The position numbers and the translations under genes were made by a program. This document shows positions 1-9,430 of a DNA stretch of 64,000 nucleotides, piece after piece. Source of the stretch: Acinetobacter sp. BY419 (lineage in GTDB: Bacteria; Pseudomonadota; Gammaproteobacteria; Pseudomonadales; Moraxellaceae). Each line of letters opens with the position of its first letter. Within the stretch, counting starts at the first letter, position 1. The notes under the pieces are model-generated. The model made no database searches. It worked only from the letters and a program-made list of their open reading frames with translations, and was not told the origin of the DNA. Location: the NCBI RefSeq assembly GCF_019038395.1, contig NZ_JAGFXZ010000003.1, positions 62,001-126,000 of the forward strand, in the 5' to 3' direction.

Positions 1-358
1 TGGGTTCAAAATATGACATCCTTATTTTAATTATTTGGATTAAAACTTTATAGGTGGTCGGAATACCTCTCCCTACACGCTCTTTCTTAAGAGGATTTGT
101 CCAATCAAGAGTTATTACTTTTTATTGTAAATAAGTTACTCTAAATATAATCTTTGCAAAATTTTCAGACAAAATAATAAGTGTAATTTTTGATAAGTTT
201 TTTGAAGCTAAACTATGAGAATTTTAATACTCATAGGGGAATATTGTTATTGAAACTTATCGCTTAGGTATTCGCTATGAAATTACAGTTGTGTGTTGAT
301 TCTATTCATGTCATGTTTCTATTTTCCCCATAAAACTAACGTAATTTCTGTGATTTAT
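1..358. other. Left-edge intergenic stretch, no gene recognised
   Basis: This AT-rich stretch contains no open frame of convincing length on either strand. A short inverted repeat (CTATGAG ... CTCATAG, about 215-238) lies upstream of the first gene and could be a weak hairpin. The promoter of the first gene probably lies here, but I cannot place it with confidence. The first 60 bases resemble nothing I can name. Confidence 0.5.
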
Positions 359-835
359 ATGAAATATTATATTAAGCTACTCGGCATTTTAGGATTCGGT
401 CTCAGTATCTTGGCTACAAATGTAAATGCTTCCGAATTTGACCAATATCTTCAAGAAAAAAATATTCTCGACAGCAAATTTAAAATTCAGAAAAAAGCTG
501 AACTGAATGAGTTGCTCACAGTGCTCAGTGCAGAAGATTCCAGAACTTTACCTTTGCAGATCGATCAGAATACGATTATTGAACAATTACAGTTAAGTGC
601 TAATAAAACCACGCTAAAAGGTATGATCACTACGCCCGATTTCAGCCAATTTGAAAAAGACCTGGGTCGTAAAGAAGTGATGACAGTAATTCGAAATAAT
701 CTTTTGAATAATTGTGAAATTTTCTTTGAACATCGCTACCAGATAGAAAACCCATACAAGGTCGAGCTAAATCTGAGCTCGCCAACACAAACCTATAAAA
801 CTGATATTTCCCAAAAAGATTGCAAATTGAAATAG
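359..835 (+). CDS. Small exported protein of unknown function (158 aa)
   Basis: I chose the ATG at 359 because it begins a typical Sec signal peptide: a lysine, a hydrophobic core of about 17 residues and an Ala-x-Ala-like site (NVNASEF) near residue 24. A GTG at 293 would add 22 residues before the signal peptide and seems less likely. No clear Shine-Dalgarno sequence precedes either start. The mature part is charged, with two Cys near the C-terminus (NNCEIFF and QKDCKLK) that could form a disulfide. I do not recognise the family. A terminator follows at 881-908. The protein is inferred to be periplasmic or secreted. Confidence 0.6.
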   Translation: MKYYIKLLGILGFGLSILATNVNASEFDQYLQEKNILDSKFKIQKKAELNELLTVLSAEDSRTLPLQIDQNTIIEQLQLSANKTTLKGMITTPDFSQFEKDLGRKEVMTVIRNNLLNNCEIFFEHRYQIENPYKVELNLSSPTQTYKTDISQKDCKLK

Positions 836-880
836 TCTAAATACATAAGAAATCGGGTGTGATGCTATTACAGAGTTTTA

Positions 881-908
881 AAAAAGGTAGCTATAGCTAC
901 CTTTTTTT
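881..908. terminator. Rho-independent terminator, probably bidirectional
   Basis: An 11-bp stem (AAAAAGGTAGC / GCTACCTTTTT) with a TATA loop is followed by T residues on the + strand and flanked by A residues that serve the - strand. It lies between the convergent ends of the exported-protein gene and the YnfA-like gene and could serve both. Confidence 0.85.
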
Positions 909-932
909 GATGAATGTCGCTCTTATACCCTG

Positions 933-1286
933 TTAGCGCACCAGGCCTTGCGGCTGCAAAATAATAATCAGTGCGCCCAGGATGACCACCATCCCGCCCA
1001 GTAAATCCCAACGTGACAACGTCACTTGATCAACGAAGCGCAACCACATCAGTGCCGAAAAGATATAGATCCCGCCATAAGCGGCATAGATCCGTCCTGA
1101 AGCAGCCGGATGTAAGGTGAGTAACCAGACGAAAGCCGCCAAAGCCAGAACTGTCGGAATCCACAACCAGTGACTTTTTCCCTGATTTAAAATCAGGTAT
1201 GGGAAATAACAGCCTAAAATTTCCATCAATGCCGTGACCAAAAACAGGCAAAAAGTGGTGAGCAACTTGGTAATTTGAATATCCAT
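933..1286 (-). CDS. ynfA: YnfA/UPF0060 family inner-membrane protein
   Basis: The 117-residue protein has four hydrophobic segments and the family's typical pattern: MEILGCY in the first helix, [17 protein letters not shown] in the middle and a final helix ending close to the C-terminus. The YnfA/UPF0060 family resembles small drug/metabolite transporters; in some enterobacteria it is reported as an SMR-like efflux protein, but the function here is inference. It is slightly longer than the usual length of about 108 residues because of an N-terminal extension. It is a lone leftward gene downstream of the clpA terminator and appears to be its own transcription unit. Confidence 0.85.
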   Translation of the reverse strand: MDIQITKLLTTFCLFLVTALMEILGCYFPYLILNQGKSHWLWIPTVLALAAFVWLLTLHPAASGRIYAAYGGIYIFSALMWLRFVDQVTLSRWDLLGGMVVILGALIIILQPQGLVR

Positions 1287-1338
1287 GATTTATCTTTTAT
1301 ATGAATGAGTATGCTTGTTTAAACAACACGATTACATG

Positions 1339-1370
1339 AAAAAACCCGTGCAAGCACGGGTTTTATTTTT
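1339..1370 (-). terminator. Rho-independent terminator of clpA
   Basis: A perfect 10-bp stem (AAAACCCGTG / CACGGGTTTT) with a CAAG loop lies just past the clpA stop codon. On the - strand it is followed by a T-run. Confidence 0.88.
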
Positions 1371-1379
1371 TTATATAGA

Positions 1380-3656
1380 TTAAGCTGGTTCAGCCGTCTG
1401 GTCTTCAAAGACTTCAAGTTTTAAGCCAACCGCTTTACCATTTTCTTTTTTCACCGATACTGAAACGTTACCACCATTTTCAGCCAGTTCTCCAAACAGG
1501 ATCATTTCTGCCAATGGTTTTTTCAGGTGCTCCTGAATCAGACGCTGCATTGGGCGTGCACCCATTAAACGGTCATAGCCATGCTCGGACATCCATTCAC
1601 GCGCACTCTGATCCACTTCCAGCATGACTTTTTTGTCATCCAGTTGTGCCTGAAGTTCGGTCAGGAATTTATCCACCACGTTTTCAATGATGCTGCTTGG
1701 CAATGCTTTGAACTGAATTACACCATCGAGACGGTTACGGAATTCTGGAGAGAAAGCTTTCTTCATCGCTTCCTGGTTATCATTGCTATTGTCCTGTTCC
1801 ATAAAGCCAATGCTGACACGTGAAATACTTTCAGCGCCAATATTGGTGGTGAGAACCAGTACCACGTTACGGAAATCAGATTTACGTCCGTTATTATCAG
1901 TCAATGAACCATGATCCATAATCTGTAATAACAGGTTAAAGACATCCGGATGGGCTTTTTCGATCTCATCGAGCAACAGCACACAGTGCGGATTTTTGTG
2001 GATCGCATCGGTGAGCAAACCACCCTGATCAAAACCGACATAACCTGGAGGGGCACCAATCAGACGAGACACCGCGTGGCGTTCCATGTACTCGGACATA
2101 TCGAAACGAACCAGCTCCACACCCATCTGTTTAGCGAGCTGCTTGGTCACTTCCGTTTTACCGACACCCGTTGGGCCAGCAAAAACAAAACTGCCCACAG
2201 GTTTATCTGGAGATTTCAAACCGGCACGTGACAATTTAATCGCCGATGCCAAGGCTTCAATAGCTTCATCCTGACCAAAAACCACACGTTTCAGATCACG
2301 CTCAAGATTTTCCAGCACACTCCTGTCATCTTTAGAGACAGTTTTCGGCGGAATACGGGCAATCTTGGAGACGATGTCTTCAATATTTTCCACAGTAATC
2401 AAACTGTCATCTTGTTCAGCTTTCAGGCGGCGCTGCGCACCGGCTTCATCAATAACGTCAATCGCTTTATCTGGCAAGAAACGGTCATTGATAAATTTCG
2501 CAGAAAGCTCTACTGCAGACACCAAAGCTTGATCGTCATATTGCACATGATGGAAATCTTCAAACTTCGATTTTAGTCCACGTAAGATATCAATTGTTTC
2601 AGAAATAGATGGCTCATTCACATCAATTTTCTGGAAACGGCGTGATAAAGCATGATCTTTCTCAAATACCTGACGGTATTCCTGGAAAGTGGTTGAACCA
2701 ATGCAACGTAAAGTACCATTCGCCAACGCCGGCTTGATCAGATTTGATGCATCCATGGTACTACCCATACTGGAGCCTGCACCAATAATCATGTGAATTT
2801 CATCAATAAATAGCACCGCTTCAGGTTTCTTTTTCAGGGCATTTAAAAGCTGTTTCAAGCGTTTTTCAAAGTCACCACGGTATTTTGTTCCTGCAACCAA
2901 CGCTCCAATATCCAAGCTGAAAATTTCAGCATTTTCCAATGGTTTTGGTGCTTTACCATTTACGATTAACCAGGCCAGACCTTCAGCAATTGAGGTCTTA
3001 CCAACACCTGGATCACCTACAAGCAGCGGGTTGTTCTTACGACGGCGGCAAAGAATTTGCGCGGCACGCTCAATTTCTTTTTCACGACCAATCAGCGGAT
3101 CAGTCTTGCCCTTTTGCGCTTCAATATTCAGGTTGGTCGTATAAAGTTCAAGTGGACCTGAACTTGCTGAAGATGCCGATTCACCATCGAGGTCTTCGAT
3201 CTCTTCTTCAGATTGTACGTCTTCTTTACGCGTACCATGAGACAGGTACTGGGTCAGAGTCAGACGGTTAATTTGATGACGTTTTAGCAGATAGACTGCA
3301 AATGAGTCACGCTCAGAATACATGGCAACCAGAATATCGGCACCTTCTACAGTACGATCACCGCCACTTGATTGCACGTGAAAAATCGCGCGTTGCAAGA
3401 TCCGGTCAAAGCTTTCTGTCGGGTGTGGTGCCTGATCACTATTTTCACCAAGTTTAGGGGTATGTTGTTCGACGTACTCTTCTAATTCCTTACGCAACAC
3501 GATGATGTCCGCACCACATGCTTTGAGAGCATTCACGGCGGAATCATTGTCGAGTAAGGCTAACAATAAATGTTCTACGGTCAGGAACTCATGCCTCTTT
3601 TGACGAGCCATGCTGACAGCCAAACGTAGTGATACTTCTAATTGACGACTGAGCAT
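1380..3656 (-). CDS. clpA: ClpA, ATP-dependent Clp protease ATP-binding subunit
   Basis: This 758-residue AAA+ unfoldase feeds substrates to the ClpP peptidase in the cytoplasm. The sequence shows the two N-terminal Clp repeats (residues about 1-150), a first AAA domain with Walker A GDPGVGKTS and Walker B LFIDEIHMIIG, and a second AAA domain with Walker A GPTGVGKTE, LLLDEIEKAHPDV and the C-terminal D2-small domain. Its length matches the family. It follows clpS by 9 bp with a strong Shine-Dalgarno (AAGGGGG), so the two are almost certainly co-transcribed. clpP is not in the window. Confidence 0.97.
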   Translation of the reverse strand: MLSRQLEVSLRLAVSMARQKRHEFLTVEHLLLALLDNDSAVNALKACGADIIVLRKELEEYVEQHTPKLGENSDQAPHPTESFDRILQRAIFHVQSSGGDRTVEGADILVAMYSERDSFAVYLLKRHQINRLTLTQYLSHGTRKEDVQSEEEIEDLDGESASSASSGPLELYTTNLNIEAQKGKTDPLIGREKEIERAAQILCRRRKNNPLLVGDPGVGKTSIAEGLAWLIVNGKAPKPLENAEIFSLDIGALVAGTKYRGDFEKRLKQLLNALKKKPEAVLFIDEIHMIIGAGSSMGSTMDASNLIKPALANGTLRCIGSTTFQEYRQVFEKDHALSRRFQKIDVNEPSISETIDILRGLKSKFEDFHHVQYDDQALVSAVELSAKFINDRFLPDKAIDVIDEAGAQRRLKAEQDDSLITVENIEDIVSKIARIPPKTVSKDDRSVLENLERDLKRVVFGQDEAIEALASAIKLSRAGLKSPDKPVGSFVFAGPTGVGKTEVTKQLAKQMGVELVRFDMSEYMERHAVSRLIGAPPGYVGFDQGGLLTDAIHKNPHCVLLLDEIEKAHPDVFNLLLQIMDHGSLTDNNGRKSDFRNVVLVLTTNIGAESISRVSIGFMEQDNSNDNQEAMKKAFSPEFRNRLDGVIQFKALPSSIIENVVDKFLTELQAQLDDKKVMLEVDQSAREWMSEHGYDRLMGARPMQRLIQEHLKKPLAEMILFGELAENGGNVSVSVKKENGKAVGLKLEVFEDQTAEPA

Positions 3657-3665
3657 GTAACCCCC

Positions 3666-4079
3666 TTAATCTTTAGGCTCTATTTGGCAAAGTAATGGAT
3701 GACCTTGTGATCGAGCATAATTATTGACTTGGTTCGCTTTGGTCTCCGCAATGTCTCGAGGATAGACCCCAGCTACACCCTTTCCTTCATAATGTACAGT
3801 TAGCATTACTTGTGTAGCTTGGTCAAGATTCATTGCAAAGTATTGTTGTAAAATTTCAATTACAAACTCCATCGGCGTATAGTCGTCGTTCATTAAAACA
3901 ACAGCATATAGCGGCGGGCGCTTCAGTTCGGGCGGTGCAGTCTGTACAGCCAAATCAGAATCACCCTCTTCAGAGGGTTCATTTGCTAAACGCGGGCTAA
4001 TATGCCAATCAACAATTCCAGACTCAGAAAAAGAATTTTTGATATCACTTAAACACATTTGACGTTTATTGCTTGGCAT
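3666..4079 (-). CDS. clpS: ClpS, adaptor for ClpAP (N-end rule)
   Basis: ClpS delivers proteins with N-end-rule residues to ClpA. The core domain (residues about 50-135) carries the family signatures [13 protein letters not shown], with the Asp-rich substrate-binding loop, and [20 protein letters not shown]. The first 50 or so residues are a variable, probably flexible tail, making this protein longer (137 aa) than E. coli ClpS (about 106). A shorter start is possible, but the upstream ATG is reasonable. It sits directly upstream of clpA in the same direction, and a membrane-anchored protein gene lies 18 bp upstream. Confidence 0.95.
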   Translation of the reverse strand: MPSNKRQMCLSDIKNSFSESGIVDWHISPRLANEPSEEGDSDLAVQTAPPELKRPPLYAVVLMNDDYTPMEFVIEILQQYFAMNLDQATQVMLTVHYEGKGVAGVYPRDIAETKANQVNNYARSQGHPLLCQIEPKD

Positions 4080-4097
4080 AAGATTTATATTTCACAC

Positions 4098-4847
4098 TTA
4101 ATTTGCATTTGCTTCGGTTTTCGGAATTTCTGACAAAGAAGCAGACTGATTTTCTACTGCTTTGCCCTGTTCCCAGCTAAAACGACGAATCACAGGCTTG
4201 GCCCCGGTGAGACGCACTTCAATAAATTCTGGCGTAAAGCCTTTAGGCATGGTCCAGCGACCAGTCAAGCGCTCATAATTTTCAAAATTAAAGTTTTTGT
4301 CTTCCAGTGGTACCACCAGAATTTCAGTCCCTTTAATCAAGCGTAATTCCACACTGCCTGAGGCACGACTTTTACCTGGACTCACCTGAACCAGATCAAT
4401 CTGATATTCAAAGGCATTTTCGGGTAAAGGCTTAATAGACAGGTTTTGAACTGCCAATGCCAAACCGCCACGCTGACGCAAGATCTCGCGATAAATAGTT
4501 CCTACACTTTCAGCCTGAACCTGTTCATCACGTGCCTTAATCATGGCCAGATACAGATCATTGGCATTACTGACGGCCAGATCACGCTCCTGAATTGCAG
4601 TATTCAAAGTCTTGTTCAATGTTTCCAGACTGGCTTTCTGAGTCTGTACTACATCGACCAGCTGCTCTGCATCTGCATCATAACCCGCCGCAGTCAAACC
4701 CTGACGATGTCCTACGGTATATCCAAGTACGCCACTACTTAAGATCAATACAGCCGCACCAATGACCAAGGGCGTATTGCCTTTCATAAATGATTTTTTT
4801 GCCCCGGGTTCCTGAGGAAGCGTCGTATTTGACTCGTTATTCAGCAT
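4098..4847 (-). CDS. Membrane-anchored coiled-coil protein, DUF6776-like
   Basis: The 249-residue protein has a short cytoplasmic N-terminus, one transmembrane helix (residues about 27-46), a coiled-coil stretch (about 60-110) and a C-terminal globular domain with a pattern I recall from DUF6776 proteins. Orientation is inferred as N-in with a periplasmic C-terminal domain. A Shine-Dalgarno-like AGAGA precedes the ATG. It is directly upstream of clpS-clpA, with an 18-bp gap to clpS, and may be in the same operon. Its function is unknown. The family name comes from memory. Confidence 0.65.
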   Translation of the reverse strand: MLNNESNTTLPQEPGAKKSFMKGNTPLVIGAAVLILSSGVLGYTVGHRQGLTAAGYDADAEQLVDVVQTQKASLETLNKTLNTAIQERDLAVSNANDLYLAMIKARDEQVQAESVGTIYREILRQRGGLALAVQNLSIKPLPENAFEYQIDLVQVSPGKSRASGSVELRLIKGTEILVVPLEDKNFNFENYERLTGRWTMPKGFTPEFIEVRLTGAKPVIRRFSWEQGKAVENQSASLSEIPKTEANAN

Positions 4848-4874
4848 TTTGATCTCTTGTTTGCTTTAATCAAG

Positions 4875-4906
4875 ACACACATTTAAATCCAAATCTAAAT
4901 GTGTGT
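4875..4906 (-). terminator. Hairpin between argC and the DUF6776-like gene
   Basis: A perfect 11-bp stem (ACACACATTTA / TAAATGTGTGT) with a 10-nt loop lies between the end of argC and the next leftward gene. It lacks a strong T-run on the - strand, so it may be a weak terminator, an mRNA-stabilising hairpin or a protein site. Confidence 0.4.
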
Positions 4907-4924
4907 GAAGCTCTAATACGTTTT

Positions 4925-5974
4925 TTATGGTAATAAACCAATATTATTTAAGCCAGCATCTTCAGCAAAACCAAACATCAGGTTCATGTTTTGTACGGCC
5001 TGACCTGCGGCACCTTTCACCAGATTGTCTTGTGCAACCAGTACAACCAGTTTCGTAGGCTGTGGCTTGTACAAGGCAATACGCAACTGGTTGGCGCCAC
5101 GCACTGAACGAGTTTCAGGTGAACTGCCTGCCGGCATGACATCGACAAATGCTTCATTGGCATAGAACTGTTCATACAATGCCTGTAAATCTGCAGCTTG
5201 TCCTGTTTCGGTTAAATCGATGTAGATGGTCGACAACATACCACGAATCATTGGCACCAAATGCGGTACAAATAAAATATGATCAAAGACATTTTTTTGA
5301 CCTGAAATATTTTCCAGTGCTTCGACAATTTCAGGGTGATGGCGATGGCCTGCTACACCATAAGCTTTAAAGTTATCGGCATTTTCAGAATAAATCATGC
5401 CCAGGCTGGCTTTACGCCCTGCACCTGATACACCAGATTTGGCATCGATAATAATGCTTTCAGGCTTCACTAATGCTTCAGCAGCTTTTAAAACTGGCGC
5501 CAGACCCAACTGAACTGTAGTTGGATAACAGCCCGGGTTCCCGATGACATTGGCTTTTTTAATTTCTTCACGATTCAATTCAGATAAACCGTAAACAGAA
5601 TCTTTTAACAGTTCTGGACAAGCATGCTGCATGCCATACCATTTTTCAAACTGTTCAAGATCTTGTAAGCGGAAATCTGCAGCCAGATCGATTACTTTGG
5701 TATTTGCAGCCACAAGCTCTTCGGCATGTTTCATTGCGACACCGTGCGGAGTTGCAAAAAATACTACATCGCATGATTTCAATAAATCCAGACTTAAATC
5801 GGAAAATTTAAGATCGGTATGGCCGCGTAAGCTTGGGAACATGTCGTCGACACGACGCCCTGCTTCTGTACGTGATGTCAGTGCCTTCACTTGTACATTT
5901 GGGTGTCGCAGTAAAAGACGCAAAAGTTCAACGCCTGTATAACCTGTACCACCGACAATACCAACTGAAATCAC
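4925..5974 (-). CDS. argC: ArgC, N-acetyl-gamma-glutamyl-phosphate reductase
   Basis: ArgC catalyses the NADPH-dependent reduction of N-acetylglutamyl phosphate in arginine biosynthesis. The N-terminal Rossmann motif is [17 protein letters not shown], the catalytic Cys lies in GNPGCYPT, and a conserved His follows in AGHRHHPE. I prefer the GTG start at 5974: a GAGG Shine-Dalgarno sits 8 nt upstream, and the product is 349 residues, the length I recall for Acinetobacter ArgC. The ATG two codons upstream would place the ribosome-binding site too close. It appears to be an isolated arg gene. Confidence 0.95.
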   Translation of the reverse strand: MISVGIVGGTGYTGVELLRLLLRHPNVQVKALTSRTEAGRRVDDMFPSLRGHTDLKFSDLSLDLLKSCDVVFFATPHGVAMKHAEELVAANTKVIDLAADFRLQDLEQFEKWYGMQHACPELLKDSVYGLSELNREEIKKANVIGNPGCYPTTVQLGLAPVLKAAEALVKPESIIIDAKSGVSGAGRKASLGMIYSENADNFKAYGVAGHRHHPEIVEALENISGQKNVFDHILFVPHLVPMIRGMLSTIYIDLTETGQAADLQALYEQFYANEAFVDVMPAGSSPETRSVRGANQLRIALYKPQPTKLVVLVAQDNLVKGAAGQAVQNMNLMFGFAEDAGLNNIGLLP

Positions 5975-6169
5975 GATCATTACCTCAAATATATGTTTCC
6001 TTTATGCTGCCTAGTATGACAGGAAGTTCAGGTTTTCTAAACCATTTCACTGGGGATTGCTGGTTTTTTAGTTGCAAGACTTTCTTAGATCAGCTTTGAT
6101 TTTAAAATAACCGTATTGCTTAGGCTATTTTAAAAGGATAATCTTGCTATATTGAATACGGTTTTAGAC

Positions 6170-6844
6170 TTACCACCAATACGGCAACGGCGTATTTTTC
6201 AGCATTTTACGATGCTGTTGGTAATGCTGATCATGTTTGGCGACTTCTGCCCAAAAGTACGGACTATGATCAAAATGTCGGGTATGTGCCAGTTCGTGCA
6301 CAGTAACATAACGTGTTACTTCTTCTGGAAATAAAACCAAAGCACTATTCAGCATAATGTCATGTTTGGCAGAGCAACTACCCCATCGGGTTTTAGGCTG
6401 TCGAATGCTGCAGTTGTTAAAAGACAGATAACATTGCTGTGCGACAAGATTTAAATATAGCGGAAGCTGTTCTTTTGCGTAGGCGATTACAAAGGCTTTT
6501 AAATATTCTTCAGGATGTCGATCGCTGATCCATAACTGTAAATTCTCGCGATCAAAAATAAAGTTGTTTTTTTGGTTTTGATAATGAATATGAATAGGCG
6601 CTGTTAAATTAAATAGCTGTAGTTCACTGGGTAGCGTCCGGTCAATATTTTCGACTTTTTCCTGCTGAGATTGCCAAGTTTTGAGCAACCAGCTTTCAGA
6701 TTGTTCAATAAAATGCTGTATCTGTTTTTTGCTGCAAAAAACTGGCGCTGTCAGGCGAATCTGGGTGGCATCAACGCGTAAACGCAAGCGAGTTGAACGA
6801 ACATTGCGAGTGATTTGAATTTCGGGTAGGTCGGATAAGGTCAT
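6170..6844 (-). CDS. YgjP-like zinc metallopeptidase (M48/DUF45 type)
   Basis: The 224-residue protein carries the metallopeptidase signature VTVHELAHTRHFDHS, whose HExxH pair and following His fit the YgjP/WLM-type family. The motif TRWGSCSAKHDIMLNSALV just before it is also characteristic. There is no signal peptide, so it should be cytoplasmic. Physiological substrates of the family are poorly known. The gene ends 190 bp upstream of argC and begins next to a double-hairpin repeat; it seems to be transcribed alone. Confidence 0.85.
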   Translation of the reverse strand: MTLSDLPEIQITRNVRSTRLRLRVDATQIRLTAPVFCSKKQIQHFIEQSESWLLKTWQSQQEKVENIDRTLPSELQLFNLTAPIHIHYQNQKNNFIFDRENLQLWISDRHPEEYLKAFVIAYAKEQLPLYLNLVAQQCYLSFNNCSIRQPKTRWGSCSAKHDIMLNSALVLFPEEVTRYVTVHELAHTRHFDHSPYFWAEVAKHDQHYQQHRKMLKNTPLPYWW

Positions 6845-6860
6845 TATAGTTTTTTCAATT

Positions 6861-6931
6861 TTCCCCCCCTCTTTTTCAAAGAGGGGGTTTTAAAAGTCTC
6901 CCTTTAAGAAAGGGAGACTTAGAGGGTTTTT
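6861..6931. repeat. Double-hairpin intergenic repeat, copy 1
   Basis: Two adjacent perfect hairpins, CCCCCTCTTT-TTC-AAAGAGGGGG and TCTCCCTTT-AAG-AAAGGGAGA, are followed by TTAGAGGG and a T-run. A second copy with the same arrangement lies at 49406-49477. It sits between rpiA and the YgjP-like gene, both leftward, so it may also terminate rpiA transcription. Confidence 0.75.
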
Positions 6932-6946
6932 TTCTAGAAAGTTTAA

Positions 6947-7618
6947 TTAAATCGCAGTACGCTCTTCAATTCCGTTATCAGTCGCGACAATTGCGATATC
7001 CGCTTTATTGATCGCAAAGATCCCATTACACACCACACCCGGAATGTCATTGATGGTCTTTTCAAGTTCAAGCGCATTCAGGATATTGAGGTTATACACA
7101 TCTAAAATCACGTTACCGTTATCGGTCACCACACCTTCACGGTACGCAGGATCACCACCTAAAGCGACCAGTTTACGTGCCACGGCAGAACGTGCCATTG
7201 GAATGACTTCCACAGGAAGCGGGAAATCACGGCCCAACTGCTCTACCCATTTCGAGTCATCTACGATGCATACAAATTTCTTCGCAATTGAAGCAACGAT
7301 TTTTTCACGTGTCAGCGCAGCGCCACCGCCTTTAATCATATGCATATGACGGTCGATTTCATCTGCACCGTCAACATAAGCATCTAGACCACCCACACTG
7401 TTCATATCTACAACTTCAATGCCCAGTTTTTTCAGGCGCTGTGCAGTCGCTTCAGAACTTGCAACCGCTGCTTCCAGCTGAAGCTCTGGTAAAAGGTCAA
7501 TTAGAAAATTAACGGTACTACCTGTACCTACGCCTAAAATGCCCCCTTTCGGCAAGTGTTTTAAAGCCGCTTTGGCTGCAGCTTGCTTTTTCTCATCTTG
7601 GGTTGCATATAGACTCAT
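6947..7618 (-). CDS. rpiA: RpiA, ribose-5-phosphate isomerase A
   Basis: RpiA interconverts ribose-5-phosphate and ribulose-5-phosphate in the pentose phosphate pathway. The substrate loop [12 protein letters not shown], the catalytic segment YVDGADEID and [12 protein letters not shown] are all visible. I chose the ATG at 7618 (223 aa), which matches the length I recall for Acinetobacter RpiA; an in-frame TTG four codons upstream is a weaker candidate. The gene is divergent from ilvA, with about 100 bp between them holding both promoters. Confidence 0.96.
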   Translation of the reverse strand: MSLYATQDEKKQAAAKAALKHLPKGGILGVGTGSTVNFLIDLLPELQLEAAVASSEATAQRLKKLGIEVVDMNSVGGLDAYVDGADEIDRHMHMIKGGGAALTREKIVASIAKKFVCIVDDSKWVEQLGRDFPLPVEVIPMARSAVARKLVALGGDPAYREGVVTDNGNVILDVYNLNILNALELEKTINDIPGVVCNGIFAINKADIAIVATDNGIEERTAI

Positions 7619-7722
7619 GGCTTCACTCAACTATTTTGGACTTTTGCAGTATTTTCGAACCGCAAAGCCGTATGGTTTGTTACAATAAGCCCCTATTTTA
7701 AACTGTTAGATGGAAAATTAAC

Positions 7723-9261
7723 ATGCTGTCTCGTTTGGTTCGACAAATTTTACAAGCAACGGTCTACGATGTTGCAATCGAAACCCCACTCGAAGCAGCG
7801 CCACGAATTAGCGAGCGATTAAATAATAACATTCGCTTTAAACGTGAAGATCTCCAACCTGTCTTTTCCTTCAAATTACGCGGCGCCTATAACCGTATTA
7901 GTCAATTACCGAAATCACAAATGGAACGTGGCGTTATTACTGCTTCAGCCGGTAACCATGCACAAGGCGTGGCGCTTTCAGGCAAAAAGCTGGGTATTCG
8001 CGCGATTATTGTAATGCCAAAAACCACACCTGATATTAAGGTACAGGCAGTTAAACGTCTCGGTGGTGAAGTGGTTTTACATGGCGACTCATTTGATGTG
8101 GCCAATAAATATGCGATTCAACGTGCCCAAGAAGATGGTATGACCTTCATTCCGCCTTATGATGATGAACTGGTGATTGCTGGCCAAGGCACGATTGCCA
8201 ATGAAATTCTGCGTCAATGGCGCGATGTGGATTATGTCTTTGTGGCTGTCGGCGGTGGTGGCCTGATCGCAGGTGTCGCAGCGTATTTAGGTGATGTTGC
8301 CCCACATGTTAAAGTCATTCCGGTAGAATACGACGAATCTGCCTGTTTAAAAGCAGCATTAGAAGCCAATGAACGTGTGATTCTTCTATCTGTTGGTCTA
8401 TTTGCCGATGGTACAGCGGTGGCGCAAATTGGTGAAAAACCATTTGATGTGATCCGTTTGCAAAAGTCTGACAATTCTGGCCCAATTGTGGAACCGCATG
8501 TGGTGCTAGTGAATACTGATGAAGTCTGTGCCGCCATTAAAGATACCTATGATGAATGCCGCAGTATTGTCGAGCCATCTGGCGCCATGGCACTGGCCGG
8601 AATTAAAAAATACGTTGAAGAACATAAAATCGAAGGCAAAAATATTGTCTCGATTGTTTGCGGTGCCAACATGAACTTCGACCGCTTGCGTTATATCGCC
8701 GAACGTACCGAACTGGGTGAACGCAAAGAAGCGATTTTTGCCGTGACCATTCCGGAACAGAAAGGTTCGTTCCTCAAATTCTGCCGGGCTTTGCAAGGTC
8801 GTAATATTACTGAATTTAACTATCGTGCCAGCGACGTTTCTGCGGCTCAGGTCTTTGTCGGGATTAGCCTAAAAAATGGCGAGAAAGAACGTCAGGAAAT
8901 TTATGAAACTTTAAAATTCCAGTATGACGTTGATGATCTTTCTGATGATGAAGTAGCGAAACTGCATATTCGCTACTTGATCGGTGGTCATGCCGATATT
9001 GAAAATGAACGTCTGTTCCGCGTGGAATTCCCCGAGCGTCCAGGTGCCCTATTGATGTTCCTGGAACGTCTTGGTCCAAATCATAACATTACCCTATTCC
9101 ACTACCGTAACCACGGTGCGGCTGAAGGACGTGTTTTGGTGGGTCTTGAAGCGATCGATGCACAACAGAATCCGGATGGCTTGATTGAAACCCTCGAAAC
9201 CATTACCTATCCTTATCAGGAAATTACTAATAACCTGGGTTATCAGCGTTTCCTGAAGTAA
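7723..9261 (+). CDS. ilvA: IlvA, biosynthetic threonine ammonia-lyase
   Basis: This PLP enzyme deaminates threonine to 2-oxobutanoate, the first committed step toward isoleucine. The catalytic domain (residues about 1-330) has the PLP lysine in FSFKLRGAYN and the glycine-rich phosphate loop VGGGGLIAG. Two ACT-like regulatory domains (about 335-512) mark it as the long, isoleucine-feedback-regulated form; 512 residues is the usual length. The ATG follows a short leader with no strong Shine-Dalgarno. A terminator follows at 9277-9301. Confidence 0.97.
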   Translation: MLSRLVRQILQATVYDVAIETPLEAAPRISERLNNNIRFKREDLQPVFSFKLRGAYNRISQLPKSQMERGVITASAGNHAQGVALSGKKLGIRAIIVMPKTTPDIKVQAVKRLGGEVVLHGDSFDVANKYAIQRAQEDGMTFIPPYDDELVIAGQGTIANEILRQWRDVDYVFVAVGGGGLIAGVAAYLGDVAPHVKVIPVEYDESACLKAALEANERVILLSVGLFADGTAVAQIGEKPFDVIRLQKSDNSGPIVEPHVVLVNTDEVCAAIKDTYDECRSIVEPSGAMALAGIKKYVEEHKIEGKNIVSIVCGANMNFDRLRYIAERTELGERKEAIFAVTIPEQKGSFLKFCRALQGRNITEFNYRASDVSAAQVFVGISLKNGEKERQEIYETLKFQYDVDDLSDDEVAKLHIRYLIGGHADIENERLFRVEFPERPGALLMFLERLGPNHNITLFHYRNHGAAEGRVLVGLEAIDAQQNPDGLIETLETITYPYQEITNNLGYQRFLK

Positions 9262-9276
9262 TTTTTACAAATTTGA

Positions 9277-9301
9277 GACCGCCTTTCGAGGCGGTTTTTT
9301 T
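9277..9301 (+). terminator. Rho-independent terminator of ilvA
   Basis: A stem ACCGCC / GGCGGT followed by seven T residues starts 16 nt after the ilvA stop codon. Confidence 0.88.
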
Positions 9302-9430
9302 ATGGCCAGATCGAAACAATCATGAGCACAAAATTTATATCATTCTTTCTCGCTGAATATCAGAGCAATCTTTAAGATATTCTCTTACACTAGAATAAAT
9401 AAGCAATAAAAAAGAGTTAAGGAAATATCC

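Noticed and set aside
62-90. Partial resemblance to a sequencing adapter (CCCTACACG followed by CTCTTTC)
   Set aside because: The match is interrupted and short, and it lies within sequence of similar composition, so it is most likely chance.
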